The notes beneath the pieces are model-generated. The model was not told where the DNA came from and made no database searches. It was given only the letters and a program-made list of their open reading frames with translations. The translations under genes were made by a program, and so were the position numbers. From a virus, in IMG/VR virus record IMGVR_UViG_3300048694_000741, positions 1-42,594 of that record: a DNA stretch of 42,594 nt; one strand, given 5' to 3'. Positions 1 to 6,515 of the stretch are shown piece after piece. How positions within the stretch are numbered: the stretch's first letter is position 1; each line of letters opens with the position of its first letter.

Positions 1-443
1 GCGGCAACGTAAGACAATATGATCCTATCCGTAAAAAAGAAGTTAAGTCAGATACCCCGCGAATGTATCTATTTGAGCATATTATTCGTGGTGATAGAGG
101 CGATGGTATTCCTAATATAAAGAGCCCCGATAACACCTTTGTAGATGGTAAGAGGCAATTCAACCTAGCCAAGACTGATCTTGAGCGTTGGGTTATAGCA
201 CTCGATAATTCCACTGATCCAGGCTCGAAAGATTATCCAGCTTCCCAATTATTTGAGGGGGAGATGCTTAGAAACTGGCATCGTAATAGAGCCCTTATCG
301 ATCTAATGGAAATCCCTAAAACAATTCAACAAGAAATATTAGACGAGTATGAACGGCAAAAGCAGAAGCCCAAAAAGAACCTACTCGAATACTTTCTTGA
401 ACACGATCTTAATCAGCTTGTAGGAGCTATCAGTGAGTTTTAA
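1..443 (+). CDS. rnh: T4-type RNase H / 5'-3' flap exonuclease, C-terminal part (5' end outside window)
   Basis: The reading frame is open from the window edge (first full codon at 3), so only the C-terminal ~146 residues are visible. The segment EHIIRGDRGDGIPNI is the helix-hairpin-helix DNA-binding signature of the T4 RNase H/FEN-like 5' nuclease family. The sequence before it (NVRQYDPIRKK) and the C-terminal NQLVGAISEF also resemble T4 RNase H. In T4 this enzyme removes RNA primers and short flaps from lagging-strand fragments. The metal-binding catalytic aspartates lie in the N-terminal half, which is not visible. The ATG at 63 is internal, not the start. The 3' end overlaps a small membrane-protein gene. 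Confidence 0.85.
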   Translation, partial: GNVRQYDPIRKKEVKSDTPRMYLFEHIIRGDRGDGIPNIKSPDNTFVDGKRQFNLAKTDLERWVIALDNSTDPGSKDYPASQLFEGEMLRNWHRNRALIDLMEIPKTIQQEILDEYERQKQKPKKNLLEYFLEHDLNQLVGAISEF

Positions 444-555
444 ATTATGGGTTATCTTTGCATTAATGATAGCCCTACTAGGTTTAGGTGTAGTATTTGG
501 TGATTTTGTAATTCATTTACAAGGGTTTCTAGTCAAAGGGATATACAGTGGATAA
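433..555 (+). CDS. Small single-pass membrane protein (40 aa)
   Basis: This short frame starts at GTG 433 and has a good ribosome-binding site (AGGAG at 422-426, six bases upstream). It overlaps the end of the RNase H gene by 11 bases. The product is a 40-residue peptide with one strongly hydrophobic segment (about residues 5-27) after a short basic N-terminus. The next gene starts inside its last codons (GTG 548), which fits a translationally coupled phage operon. No function is recognised. It could be spurious, but the hydrophobic segment, the ribosome-binding site and the tight packing support it. Confidence 0.5.
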   Translation: MSFKLWVIFALMIALLGLGVVFGDFVIHLQGFLVKGIYSG

Positions 556-784
556 TAAATTACATAAACAATGTAGATTGAGGCAACTTCAACCAGATGG
601 TACAATCGCTGAGGTTGTTGTATGGATTCCTGAAAAAGCAGCGGTATCTGGATATCGTGTAGAGCTTAAGGGTGAAGAGGGTCTATGGAATGTCTGTGTG
701 GTAACAGAGCCATCTATGCCACTACAGGAAATCAAAGACACAGAAAGAGCGGGTAGGAAAGGACTGCAATCAATTAGCACATGA
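548..784 (+). CDS. Hypothetical small phage protein (78 aa)
   Basis: The frame begins with GTG at 548 behind an AAAGGG ribosome-binding site and ends with an ATGA overlap with the next gene. The product is soluble and mixed-charge. The segment TIAEVVVWIPEKAAVSGYRV suggests short beta strands. I do not recognise a family. Its place between rnh and a DUF6433-like gene suggests one transcription unit with the replication genes. Confidence 0.65.
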   Translation: MDNKLHKQCRLRQLQPDGTIAEVVVWIPEKAAVSGYRVELKGEEGLWNVCVVTEPSMPLQEIKDTERAGRKGLQSIST

Positions 785-1230
785 AATTAGGAATCAGTGA
801 AATACTTGAGATGGCCGATAAGGCAGAGACAGAAGAGCACCGCAAAGAAATTCTATTGAATTATAATTCAAGAGTGCTACAATCAGTCCTTAAACATGCT
901 TATTGTCCTTCCATAAAGTTTGTACTTCCTACTGGAAAGTATGAATATCAAAAAAACCAATTGGTAGATTTAGAACACCTTCTATATTCAGAAGCAAGAT
1001 TGTTATATCTTTTTGTTGAAGGTGGTAACAATTTATTGACAGATGAAAAGAGAAAGAAGCTATTCATTCGTTTACTTGAGAATATAGCCCCCGCTGATGC
1101 AGAACTATTATTAAAAGTTAAAGATAAGAAACTACCATATAAAAAGATCACAAAGAAATTGGTCAAGGAAGTATTTCCAGGCCTTATTGATGAGGAAACG
1201 AAAGAGGAGATTGTAAGTGAAGGTAAGTGA
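781..1230 (+). CDS. DUF6433-like T4-superfamily conserved protein
   Basis: The product is a 149-residue, mostly helical soluble protein. The layout is an N-terminal helix (KLGISEILEMADKA), a central LLYSEARLLYLFVEGGN motif and a C-terminal DKKLPYKKITKKLVKEVFPG motif. I match this to the DUF6433 family of small proteins in T4-superfamily phages from memory, not from a search. The function is unknown. The start overlaps the previous stop (ATGA), and the next gene starts inside its last codons at 1217, so the three genes look translationally coupled. Confidence 0.7.
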   Translation: MKLGISEILEMADKAETEEHRKEILLNYNSRVLQSVLKHAYCPSIKFVLPTGKYEYQKNQLVDLEHLLYSEARLLYLFVEGGNNLLTDEKRKKLFIRLLENIAPADAELLLKVKDKKLPYKKITKKLVKEVFPGLIDEETKEEIVSEGK

Positions 1231-1633
1231 GTTTAAGGCTTGGTTTGAAGGTTTTACTGAGAGTATCGAAGGCCTTCCCAATAAGAAGCAATGGGATCGT
1301 ATCAAGGAAAAGATTGAGGCTGTTGACGGTAAGGAAATCGTCTATCGCGAATATGTTGATCGTTGGTATTCTAGACCATATACATGGACAACATACGGAA
1401 TTGGTTCGTCTTCTATAACTGCCGATATTAAAGGCTCTAGCACTATACTATTACAGAACGGAACATCATCAGTCAATACTGTTGCTGGCGTTGATGCAAC
1501 CAAACTAACAGCCGCTCAGCCTGTCAATTATACAGACTGGCAGACCTATATTTCCGAGACAAATTATGATAGCCATACAGCGATGTATGCACTTGGGAAG
1601 TCAGAAGCAGTAGAACTAGAAGGGAGTAAGTAA
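1217..1633 (+). CDS. Conserved hypothetical phage protein with SEFKAWFEGF N-terminus
   Basis: The product has 138 residues. The first ~35 (KVSEFKAWFEGFTESIEGLP, then NKKQWDRIKEKIE) form an amphipathic helical region of a type I recall from small T4-superfamily proteins of unknown role. The rest is rich in Ser, Thr, Gly and Tyr and lacks charged clusters. That composition suggests an extended or beta-rich tail rather than an enzyme. It overlaps the upstream gene by 14 bases. No catalytic motif is visible. Confidence 0.6.
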   Translation: MKVSEFKAWFEGFTESIEGLPNKKQWDRIKEKIEAVDGKEIVYREYVDRWYSRPYTWTTYGIGSSSITADIKGSSTILLQNGTSSVNTVAGVDATKLTAAQPVNYTDWQTYISETNYDSHTAMYALGKSEAVELEGSK

Positions 1634-1645
1634 AATATAACAGCC

Positions 1646-1831
1646 ATGGGTAAAAGCCGAAATACAAAATATAATCGTGATTTTTCTGATTATGAAACAG
1701 TTAGAAAAAAAGATACTAGATTGCAGAGAAAAGAAAAGCAAAATCGCCGCGACCGTCAATATCAAATTGCTGATGATGACGGGGTTAATTATGAAGCAGA
1801 TGATACATATTATACAAACAGAAAATGGTAA
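1646..1831 (+). CDS. Small highly basic/acidic hypothetical protein (61 aa)
   Basis: This 61-residue product has a basic, Arg/Lys-rich first two thirds (ETVRKKDTRLQRKEKQNRRD) and an acidic, Tyr-rich end. There is no hydrophobic core, so it is probably disordered or nucleic-acid associated. Its position in the rnh-phoH cluster and its ATG start (1646) behind the previous stop support it as a gene. Function unknown. Confidence 0.5.
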   Translation: MGKSRNTKYNRDFSDYETVRKKDTRLQRKEKQNRRDRQYQIADDDGVNYEADDTYYTNRKW

Positions 1832-1837
1832 ATACCC

Positions 1838-2074
1838 ATGCCTACATATAGATTTCTGAACAAGAATACAGGTAAAGAATGGGTTGAATTAATGGGTATC
1901 ACTGAATGTGATGAATACCTGAAATCTAACCCGCATGTTGAAAGACTTGTTAATGGATGCCCCGCTATAGTTTCTGGTGTGGGCACTCATATGAAAGTCC
2001 CTGGTGATTATACCGATATGCTAAAGAGCATTAAAAAGGGGTCAGGCAAGAAAAACTCTATTAATGTTCATTAG
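1838..2074 (+). CDS. FmdB-like small protein lacking the zinc cysteines
   Basis: The first residues (MPTYRFLNKNTGKEW) resemble FmdB-type small zinc-ribbon proteins, which start MPxYxF/Y and are found in T4-superfamily phages. The paired cysteines expected for a zinc ribbon are absent, with only isolated Cys residues present. This is either a metal-free phage variant or a chance resemblance. The basic C-terminus (SIKKGSGKKN) would suit nucleic-acid binding. The end overlaps the upstream open frame of phoH but stops before the phoH start chosen here. Confidence 0.55.
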   Translation: MPTYRFLNKNTGKEWVELMGITECDEYLKSNPHVERLVNGCPAIVSGVGTHMKVPGDYTDMLKSIKKGSGKKNSINVH

Positions 2075-2111
2075 AAGGTCATTTCAAAGTCGTCAGATAA
2101 AAAGGAAATAT

Positions 2112-2861
2112 ATGGCTGTTGAAAAACTTAGCAAGAAACAAAAACGCCATTTGAAGATCGAAGACATGAAACAAGAAAACGGTTGCTTTAAAATAAAATC
2201 CTTCAAGCCATTAACTAAGACTCAACATAGGGTCTATCGTTCGTTTGCGGAGGATCAAAATTTATTCCTATATGGAGTTGCAGGAACGGGCAAAACCTTT
2301 CTGGCCATATACCTAGCTTTGGAAAGTATTCTTTCTGACCTAACAACATATGATAAGTTGGTTATCGTTAGAAGTATCGTTCCATCTAGAGATATTGGCT
2401 TCCTTCCTGGCAATATGCAAGAGAAAGCCAAAGAGTATGAACAGCCATATCATATCATATGTGAAGAGTTATTTGACAAAAAAGATGCCTACCGATTGCT
2501 TAAAGACAAACAAGTTGTGGATTTCCTACCTACATCTTTTAACCGTGGTGTTACCATATCTAACGCCATTGTATTTGTTGATGAAGTCCAAAATTTTACA
2601 TCTGCTGAATGTAATACTATAATCACTCGTCTCGGAAGAAACTGCCGCATGATTGTGGCGGGAGATATGAGACAGTGCGATTTGAACCGTAAGAAAGAGC
2701 TTAGCGGTATTGCAGACTTTATTCAAATTATCAAAGAGATGAAGTCATTCGATTTCATTGAGTTTGGTTTAGAGGATATTGTTAGAAGCTCATTCGTCAA
2801 GGAATACATTATGACCAGAACCATTCTAGAGGATAAAGGCTTAGTTGCTCATTTATTCTAA
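2112..2861 (+). CDS. phoH: PhoH-like ATPase
   Basis: The product is a 249-residue P-loop ATPase of the PhoH family, which is common in T4-superfamily phages. Walker A is GVAGTGKT (residues 55-62). Walker B is IVFVDEVQNF, with D157-E158. A sensor-like GDMRQCDL motif and a C-terminal IVRSSFVKEYI motif complete the family pattern. The frame is open from 2064, but the ATG at 2112 has the ribosome-binding site (AAGGAAA) and the family-typical length, so I place the start there. PhoH proteins have been linked to RNA handling and phosphate stress. The phage role is not settled. The downstream exonuclease gene overlaps it by 17 bases. Confidence 0.9.
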   Translation: MAVEKLSKKQKRHLKIEDMKQENGCFKIKSFKPLTKTQHRVYRSFAEDQNLFLYGVAGTGKTFLAIYLALESILSDLTTYDKLVIVRSIVPSRDIGFLPGNMQEKAKEYEQPYHIICEELFDKKDAYRLLKDKQVVDFLPTSFNRGVTISNAIVFVDEVQNFTSAECNTIITRLGRNCRMIVAGDMRQCDLNRKKELSGIADFIQIIKEMKSFDFIEFGLEDIVRSSFVKEYIMTRTILEDKGLVAHLF

Positions 2862-3474
2862 GGATTTACCTACAGGCCGTGTATATTGTCTAGAAGACGA
2901 TGGTCTAAAGGTATACTTTCCTTCGGTCACAACAGTTCTCTCCAAGCTCACAAAAGACGCCATTGAGACTTGGAGAGAACGTGTTGGGGAAAAGGAAGCA
3001 GACGAGGTTTCTCAAAGAGCCAAAGACAAAGGAACCGCTTTTCATGCGTTACTTGAAAAGTATGTTAAGAAAGAACCCATAGACAGAAGTCAAGAGAACC
3101 CTATGGTTTTAGATGACTTTGATATGATTACTCCTCTCTTGGATGATCATTTAGGAGAAGTTATTACAGTAGAAGAAATCCTTTACTCATTCCGATTGAA
3201 TACGGCAGGACGTGTAGACCTGATAGGTAAATGGGATGGTATTCCTATGGTGGTGGATTTCAAAACTTCAAAGAAGGAAAAGAAACGGGCTGATATCATC
3301 CCCTATTTCTTACAAGCGTCCTGTTATGCTATGATGTATAATGAATTACATAATACCGATATTCAGGACTTTGTTATCGTGATGGCAAACAAATATTCGA
3401 CTCCAATGCTTTATTATGGAAAGGTCGATAATTACAAGCCCTATGTTGAACAACTATTCATAAAAGGTATATGA
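2845..3474 (+). CDS. PD-(D/E)XK exonuclease, MGME1/RecB-like
   Basis: The 209-residue product carries the ordered motifs of the RecB/Cas4/MGME1 single-strand exonuclease group. These are His67 in TAFHALLE, Asp125 in GRVDLIGKW, the core Asp138-x-Lys140 in VVDFKTSKK, and Gln157/Tyr161 in FLQASCYAMMY. No iron-sulfur cysteine cluster is seen, so it is closer to MGME1 than to Cas4 or AddB. It probably trims single-stranded DNA during replication or recombination, as its neighbours rnh and phoH suggest. It overlaps phoH upstream and the next small gene downstream (ATGA). Confidence 0.85.
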   Translation: MLIYSKDLPTGRVYCLEDDGLKVYFPSVTTVLSKLTKDAIETWRERVGEKEADEVSQRAKDKGTAFHALLEKYVKKEPIDRSQENPMVLDDFDMITPLLDDHLGEVITVEEILYSFRLNTAGRVDLIGKWDGIPMVVDFKTSKKEKKRADIIPYFLQASCYAMMYNELHNTDIQDFVIVMANKYSTPMLYYGKVDNYKPYVEQLFIKGI

Positions 3475-3665
3475 TGCAATTCCAATTGAAACTAACTGCA
3501 ACAGAGGCAGTTAAAGTCTTAGAGAAACTATATCAAGAGAAAAAGATTACGAACTTGGTGTTTTCTTTTGATGTTACTGACAAGGCCCTCAATTTTAAGT
3601 TTGACATAGTAGATGAGTATAAAGGTTTTACATTAATTGAACTTAGTCAATTGTTGTTGTGGTGA
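3471..3665 (+). CDS. Hypothetical small protein (64 aa)
   Basis: The gene is coupled to the exonuclease gene by an ATGA overlap and is the last intact gene before the tRNA region. The 64-residue product alternates a Lys/Glu-rich helix (TEAVKVLEKLYQEKKI) with short beta strands. No family is recognised. The gene stops at 3665, and the decayed gene end that follows happens to be in the same reading frame. I see no sign that the two were ever joined. Confidence 0.6.
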   Translation: MMQFQLKLTATEAVKVLEKLYQEKKITNLVFSFDVTDKALNFKFDIVDEYKGFTLIELSQLLLW

Positions 3666-3671
3666 TGCATA

Positions 3672-3860
3672 CTTCAAGACTTGACAGAGCGTCAGAAATT
3701 TGATGTTCTGAACTTCATCAACGCAGAGGCCACGAACATCAGGCCTCTTGACTTGCGGGCCGTTCTAAGGTAGCATCGCTGGTCAAAGAGTGTCCAGACA
3801 CAGCGTTAAAGAAAGGGGTAGCCTACAACTCTTATGACAAAAGTTACAGGCTACTTTCAG
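3672..3860 (+). pseudogene. Decayed 3' end of a gene (possibly the C-terminal lid region of an AAA+ ATPase)
   Basis: One frame from about 3672 reads LTERQKFDVLNFINAEAT then NIRPLDLRAVLR and meets a TAG at 3775-3777. The adjacent frame from about 3779 continues in the same style (ASLVKECPDTALKKGVAYNS) up to the tRNA-Leu acceptor stem. Together they look like one C-terminal protein segment broken by a frameshift, with no start codon or 5' part. The pattern of a helix, then R-x-L-D-L-R, then a Lys-rich segment resembles the C-terminal helical region of phage AAA+ ATPases. That assignment is weak. The fragment probably marks the scar of an insertion or deletion at the tRNA cluster. Confidence 0.4.
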
Positions 3861-3945
3861 GCTCGCATGGCGGAATCGGTAGACGCGGGGGACTTAAAAT
3901 CCCCTTCCTTCGGGAGTGCAGGTTCGAGTCCTGCTGTGAGCACCA
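3861..3945 (+). tRNA. tRNA-Leu (anticodon TAA)
   Basis: The acceptor stem GCTCGCA pairs with TGTGAGC, followed by A and an encoded CCA. The anticodon stem GGGGA/TCCCC closes the loop CTTAAAA, giving anticodon TAA at 3895-3897. A long variable arm (class II) and a GGTTCGAGTCC T-loop complete a leucine tRNA. It reads UUA, a codon favoured in this AT-rich phage and rarer in GC-rich hosts. Confidence 0.95.
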
Positions 3946-3951
3946 CATATA

Positions 3952-4038
3952 GCTCTTATGGCGGAATTGGTAGACGCGCTGGATTTAGATTCCAGTGCCC
4001 GAAAGGGCGTGTAGGTTCGAGTCCTACTAGGAGCACCA
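3952..4038 (+). tRNA. tRNA-Leu (anticodon TAG)
   Basis: The acceptor stem GCTCTTA pairs with TAGGAGC and is followed by ACCA. The anticodon stem CTGGA/TCCAG encloses TTTAGAT, giving anticodon TAG. The long variable arm CCCGAAAGGG is typical of a class II tRNA. It begins six bases after the previous tRNA-Leu and resembles it closely, so the pair probably arose by duplication. Confidence 0.95.
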
Positions 4039-4040
4039 AT

Positions 4041-4117
4041 AGGCACATAGCTCAATTGGTTAGAGCCGTTCGCTCATAACGGACTGGTTACAGGTTCAAG
4101 TCCTGTTGTGCCTACCA
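4041..4117 (+). tRNA. tRNA with CAT anticodon (elongator Met or Ile2)
   Basis: The acceptor stem AGGCACA pairs with TGTGCCT, then ACCA. The anticodon stem GTTCG/CGGAC closes the loop CTCATAA, giving CAT. The first pair is A-T, so it is not a typical initiator tRNA, which has an unpaired position 1. CAT could be read as Met, or as Ile2 if C34 is changed to lysidine by host TilS. The T-loop GGTTCAAGTCC and the frequent AUA codons in the window would suit Ile2, but sequence alone does not decide. Confidence 0.9.
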
Positions 4118-4119
4118 AT

Positions 4120-4195
4120 GGACTCGTAGCTCAACGGTTAGAGCGTCCGACTTTTAATCGGAAGGTTATGGGTTCGATTCCCATCGAGTCTACCA
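4120..4195 (+). tRNA. tRNA-Lys (anticodon TTT)
   Basis: The acceptor stem GGACTCG pairs with CGAGTCT (with one G-T), followed by ACCA. The anticodon stem TCCGA/TCGGA encloses CTTTTAA, giving TTT. The T-loop is GGTTCGATTCC. Lysine tRNA is the classic target of host anticodon nucleases such as PrrC, which is relevant because this window also encodes RNA ligase and both Pnkp activities. Confidence 0.95.
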
Positions 4196-4224
4196 AACAC
4201 AAAAGGCAGCGGAAGGGATTATAA

Positions 4225-4518
4225 ATGACAAAGCCCTGGGAAATTGATCAAGGAATCGTCAGGGACGTAAAACGTGATTTATACATAATATCTGGGAGTG
4301 AGGTTAGATTAGGTAATATCAAAATAAATGCCCCTAAGGTTTTTCGTATAATTCAGGACGTGGACTTAGAACAACTATTCAATAATAATGGGGAACCCGC
4401 CGCCAACATTCCCATGAAACATTTGATAATTGACGTTGTTACTTCTTTACAGAAGTTCAATAACAGTCAATCAGTCGAAAGCAAGATTGCCATGATCCTA
4501 GCAGCCCTAGAGAAATAA
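4225..4518 (+). CDS. Hypothetical protein (97 aa)
   Basis: The gene starts at ATG 4225, 29 bases after the tRNA-Lys end, behind GGAAGGGA. The 97-residue product has short alternating beta strands in its first half (DLYIISGSEVRLGNIKI) and a helical second half. No motif or family is recognised. It is followed after two bases by another small gene, so the two are probably co-transcribed with the flanking tRNAs. Confidence 0.6.
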   Translation: MTKPWEIDQGIVRDVKRDLYIISGSEVRLGNIKINAPKVFRIIQDVDLEQLFNNNGEPAANIPMKHLIIDVVTSLQKFNNSQSVESKIAMILAALEK

Positions 4519-4520
4519 CA

Positions 4521-4745
4521 ATGAAAATCAGGCCTGGAGTGAATGCTGCCTTAATTCGGATAGCTCAGCTTGACGCTGCTATAACCTATCTGGAAAATAA
4601 TAGGCCCTATCGTGAGTGTATTCTAGAGCCTGATTTCGATCCGAAAACTGATCCAGTGATGATAGGCTATGAGACATGCCTTGACTCATTGAATGCCGAA
4701 ATTGACGAGTTAAAAAAGCTCGTCAAAAAAGAAACGGTCCCATAG
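4521..4745 (+). CDS. Hypothetical helical protein whose end overlaps tRNA-Arg
   Basis: The 74-residue product contains two predicted helices (VNAALIRIAQLDAAITYLEN and LNAEIDELKKLVKK), so it is probably a helical hairpin or a dimerising coiled coil. The last four codons and the stop (TAG 4743-4745) lie inside the acceptor stem of tRNA-Arg, so the two genes share ten bases. Function unknown. Confidence 0.6.
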   Translation: MKIRPGVNAALIRIAQLDAAITYLENNRPYRECILEPDFDPKTDPVMIGYETCLDSLNAEIDELKKLVKKETVP

Positions 4746-4811
4746 CTCAGTGGATAGAGCATCTGCCTTCTAAGCAGAGGGTCGCAGGTTCGAATCCTGC
4801 TGGGATCGCCA
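4736..4811 (+). tRNA. tRNA-Arg (anticodon TCT)
   Basis: The acceptor stem GGTCCCA pairs with TGGGATC (one G-T), followed by G and an encoded CCA. The anticodon stem TCTGC/GCAGA closes CTTCTAA, giving TCT for AGA codons. The T-loop is GGTTCGAATCC. AGA is common in this window's genes and usually rare in GC-rich proteobacteria. The 5' end overlaps the upstream coding sequence by ten bases. Confidence 0.95.
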
Positions 4812-4830
4812 TTACATCAAAAGGGTAGTC

Positions 4831-5046
4831 ATGAGCCAGACCGCATGGGCACGAAGAGAAATCCTATGGGCGATTGACGAATTCATTCGTGCCGCAACGG
4901 ACCTAGATCAACACGGGGTTGCCATCAATACCAAACTGACAAACAGGCAGACATTGGGAACCCTTGTTCAAGAGAGAAACCGAATAGCCTCTTTTCTAGG
5001 ACAACCTAAATCCAATAAGGAAAAAATATCTCAGGAGAAGAAATAA
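4831..5046 (+). CDS. Hypothetical small helical protein (71 aa)
   Basis: The gene has an ATG start at 4831 behind AAAGGG. The product is mostly helical (ARREILWAIDEFIRAATDL and LGTLVQERNRIASFLG) with a Lys-rich tail. The stop codon shares its last base with the start of the next gene (TAATG), indicating coupling. No function is recognised. Confidence 0.6.
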   Translation: MSQTAWARREILWAIDEFIRAATDLDQHGVAINTKLTNRQTLGTLVQERNRIASFLGQPKSNKEKISQEKK

Positions 5047-5258
5047 TGTGGGAAATATTCATTACTGCTTATTTGATATCTGTTGTCTACAATTTTATCA
5101 AATATGCTGATACATTTAGGTATTCGTATATATGGGTAGTTTGTGGTTTCTATTTCCTCTGTTTCTTCTGGCCTATCTTTGTATCTATAAGTTGGCTAAT
5201 CAAGATGAAATGGGCAATCGAAGATAACTACAATGGAGTCGGTTATGATAAGCGCTGA
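5046..5258 (+). CDS. Small membrane protein (70 aa, two hydrophobic segments)
   Basis: The product has two strongly hydrophobic, aromatic-rich stretches, about residues 2-20 and 28-52, separated by a short polar stretch and followed by a charged C-terminus. It is probably an inner-membrane protein with both ends on the same side. The start overlaps the previous stop by one base, and its end overlaps the next gene by 14 bases. Superinfection exclusion or lysis regulation are possible for such phage proteins, but nothing in the sequence shows it. Confidence 0.6.
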   Translation: MWEIFITAYLISVVYNFIKYADTFRYSYIWVVCGFYFLCFFWPIFVSISWLIKMKWAIEDNYNGVGYDKR

Positions 5259-5646
5259 GAGAGTTAGAGAAATAACTAAAGGTAGCATTTATCATCAATC
5301 TGACTTGCCAGATGATTACAAGCCTGGGGATAAGCCAGAGAATGCCATCATGATTGAAGGCATTGTTAATATGTTTGGCTTTAATCCTGACAGGGTTAAG
5401 AGATTTAAAAATGAAGTGAAAGGCATCTTGGGAGAATTACCAGAAACCTTTCGTGTGAACGAAAATGGAGATACCTTTCTCAATGGAGCAAAGGACAAAA
5501 ATGGGGTTATCTGGGGAGAACACTTTGACGTGGAGTGCCTTATGTGTGTTGGTATGGCTTTGGGTTATATAACTTGCCCATATCCAAGGTCTGAGTGGAG
5601 CACTCTCTATGGGGAAATGCCATATTATAAGGTTCATTTAGAATGA
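5245..5646 (+). CDS. Hypothetical protein (133 aa)
   Basis: I place the start at ATG 5245 because TGGAG (5234-5238) is well spaced for it. A start at 5233 would lack a ribosome-binding site. The soluble product has an N-terminal helical part, a central FKNEVKGILGELPETF region and a Cys-rich stretch (ECLMCVGMALGYITC). Two cysteines separated by two residues could bind metal, but there is no second CxxC pair. No family is recognised. It overlaps its neighbours at both ends. Confidence 0.55.
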   Translation: MISAERVREITKGSIYHQSDLPDDYKPGDKPENAIMIEGIVNMFGFNPDRVKRFKNEVKGILGELPETFRVNENGDTFLNGAKDKNGVIWGEHFDVECLMCVGMALGYITCPYPRSEWSTLYGEMPYYKVHLE

Positions 5647-5831
5647 CGAAGAAAAAGAGAGACCCTGATTTACCTCCCGTATCTTATATATGTAATGTCT
5701 GCCGCAAATGCTGGAAGATAGCAGACCCATCTTCCAGTATTTACGGTTTATGCATGTGTGGTGGGCCGTTCAGTGGATATCTAACAGATGATGGGAGACT
5801 TCTCACATTAAAAGATTTTGAATCTAAATAG
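5643..5831 (+). CDS. Small zinc-ribbon protein (62 aa)
   Basis: The product contains the cysteine pattern C-N-V-C ... C ... C-M-C-G, consistent with a single zinc ribbon (residues about 17-40), between a basic N-terminus and a Lys-containing C-terminus. Such small phage ribbons can bind nucleic acid or host RNA polymerase. No specific family is recognised. The start overlaps the upstream stop (ATGA). Confidence 0.6.
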   Translation: MTKKKRDPDLPPVSYICNVCRKCWKIADPSSSIYGLCMCGGPFSGYLTDDGRLLTLKDFESK

Positions 5832-5835
5832 GAGT

Positions 5836-6009
5836 ATGATTAGAACCGTATTAATTCAAATACAAGACAAGATAGGAAATTGGGTAACTGTTCAACATGC
5901 CCATAACGAGATGATTTCTCTTGCGAGAACTCTCGATACGGTTTCTCGTATGTATAAACGACGCTGTAGAGCAATAGACTCGCAGGGTCACGTAATCGAC
6001 ATACGATAG
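5836..6009 (+). CDS. Hypothetical small protein (57 aa)
   Basis: The ATG at 5836 follows AGGAG at 5830-5834 with very short spacing. A TTG start at 5818 is possible but overlaps the previous gene. The product begins with a beta-like MIRTVLIQIQ stretch and continues with a basic helix (SRMYKRRCRAI). A hairpin terminator follows directly at 6010. Function unknown. Confidence 0.45.
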   Translation: MIRTVLIQIQDKIGNWVTVQHAHNEMISLARTLDTVSRMYKRRCRAIDSQGHVIDIR

Positions 6010-6033
6010 AGTTGTTTCGGCAACACAACTTTT
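6010..6033 (+). terminator. Probable intrinsic terminator
   Basis: AGTTGT at 6010-6015 pairs with ACAACT at 6025-6030 around a nine-base loop and is followed by TTTT. The stem is short, so efficiency may be modest. It lies right after the stop of the small gene ending at 6009 and before a new AT-rich upstream region. Confidence 0.5.
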
Positions 6034-6103
6034 AAAAAAGTTCCATTAAATTTAATTTTTTTCTTTACAACTATAAGATTATATGCTAGAGGAGCATTAA
6101 CAC

Positions 6104-6298
6104 ATGAGTAGTGTGCTAACGACTATTACAATCTATAACGAAATGAATGTAGCCATAGCCACAATTAAAACCACGAATCAGGAGGTTACGAACACTTTAA
6201 TCCCTTCTTACTCATGTGGACGACTTAGGGTGAAAGCTGAAAAAGTCGAAGAGGGATTACGCAATGAGCGGCCACGAAACAAAACCGCTAACGGATGA
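6104..6298 (+). CDS. Hypothetical small protein (64 aa)
   Basis: The gene begins at ATG 6104 behind GAGGAG (nine-base spacing), after an AT-rich stretch that probably holds a promoter, though I cannot place its boxes with confidence. The product starts with a beta-rich, hydrophobic half (VLTTITIYNEMNVAIATIKT) and ends in a basic tail. It overlaps the next gene by 35 bases. Function unknown. Confidence 0.5.
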   Translation: MSSVLTTITIYNEMNVAIATIKTTNQEVTNTLIPSYSCGRLRVKAEKVEEGLRNERPRNKTANG

Positions 6299-6446
6299 TG
6301 TGTATACTCTGAATCAAGAGGCCATCAATCTAGAGAAGTGGCATAGTTCGTTGGAGAAGACGACGCAGCATGACAACGAAAATAATAGGGAAGAATCATC
6401 CTTAATGTCCCCTGGCTCTCTTGACCAGAAAGGGGACACGTGCTAA
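6264..6446 (+). CDS. Hypothetical acidic/polar small protein (60 aa)
   Basis: The ATG at 6264 has an AGAGGGA ribosome-binding site about eight bases upstream and lies inside the end of the previous gene. The product is polar, with many Asn, Glu, Thr and His residues, and probably unfolded alone. Its stop codon (TAA 6444-6446) is also the -10 box of a downstream promoter. Function unknown. Confidence 0.45.
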   Translation: MSGHETKPLTDDVYTLNQEAINLEKWHSSLEKTTQHDNENNREESSLMSPGSLDQKGDTC

Positions 6447-6449
6447 CTC
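6421..6449 (+). promoter_or_regulatory. Sigma-70-like promoter for the 6516 gene
   Basis: TTGACC (6421-6426), a 17-base spacer and TAACTC (6444-6449) form a near-consensus promoter. It overlaps the end of the previous gene. The leader to the next start (6516) contains the small inverted repeat CTCTTA...TAAGAG just after the -10 box. It matches the other TTGACA-N17 promoters in the window. Confidence 0.5.
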
Positions 6450-6515
6450 TTAAATAGTAAGAGGGTGGGGAGCAGCAGGTAGCCTGACTCGTCACTCTCT
6501 TGTGAGACCTGAGCC

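Noticed and set aside
3681-3708. TTGACA followed at 17 bases by TGTTCT as a tRNA promoter
   Set aside because: The -10 box is poor, and the bases form part of a protein-like remnant. A promoter for the tRNA array may exist but I cannot place it.
3834-4079. 81-residue frame across the tRNA array
   Set aside because: It reads straight through two tRNA-Leu genes and part of a third tRNA. The peptide is a by-product of tRNA sequence.
5824-5831. CTAAATAG late-type box
   Set aside because: It is made of the last codons and stop of one gene and lies five bases before the next start, too close to act as its promoter.
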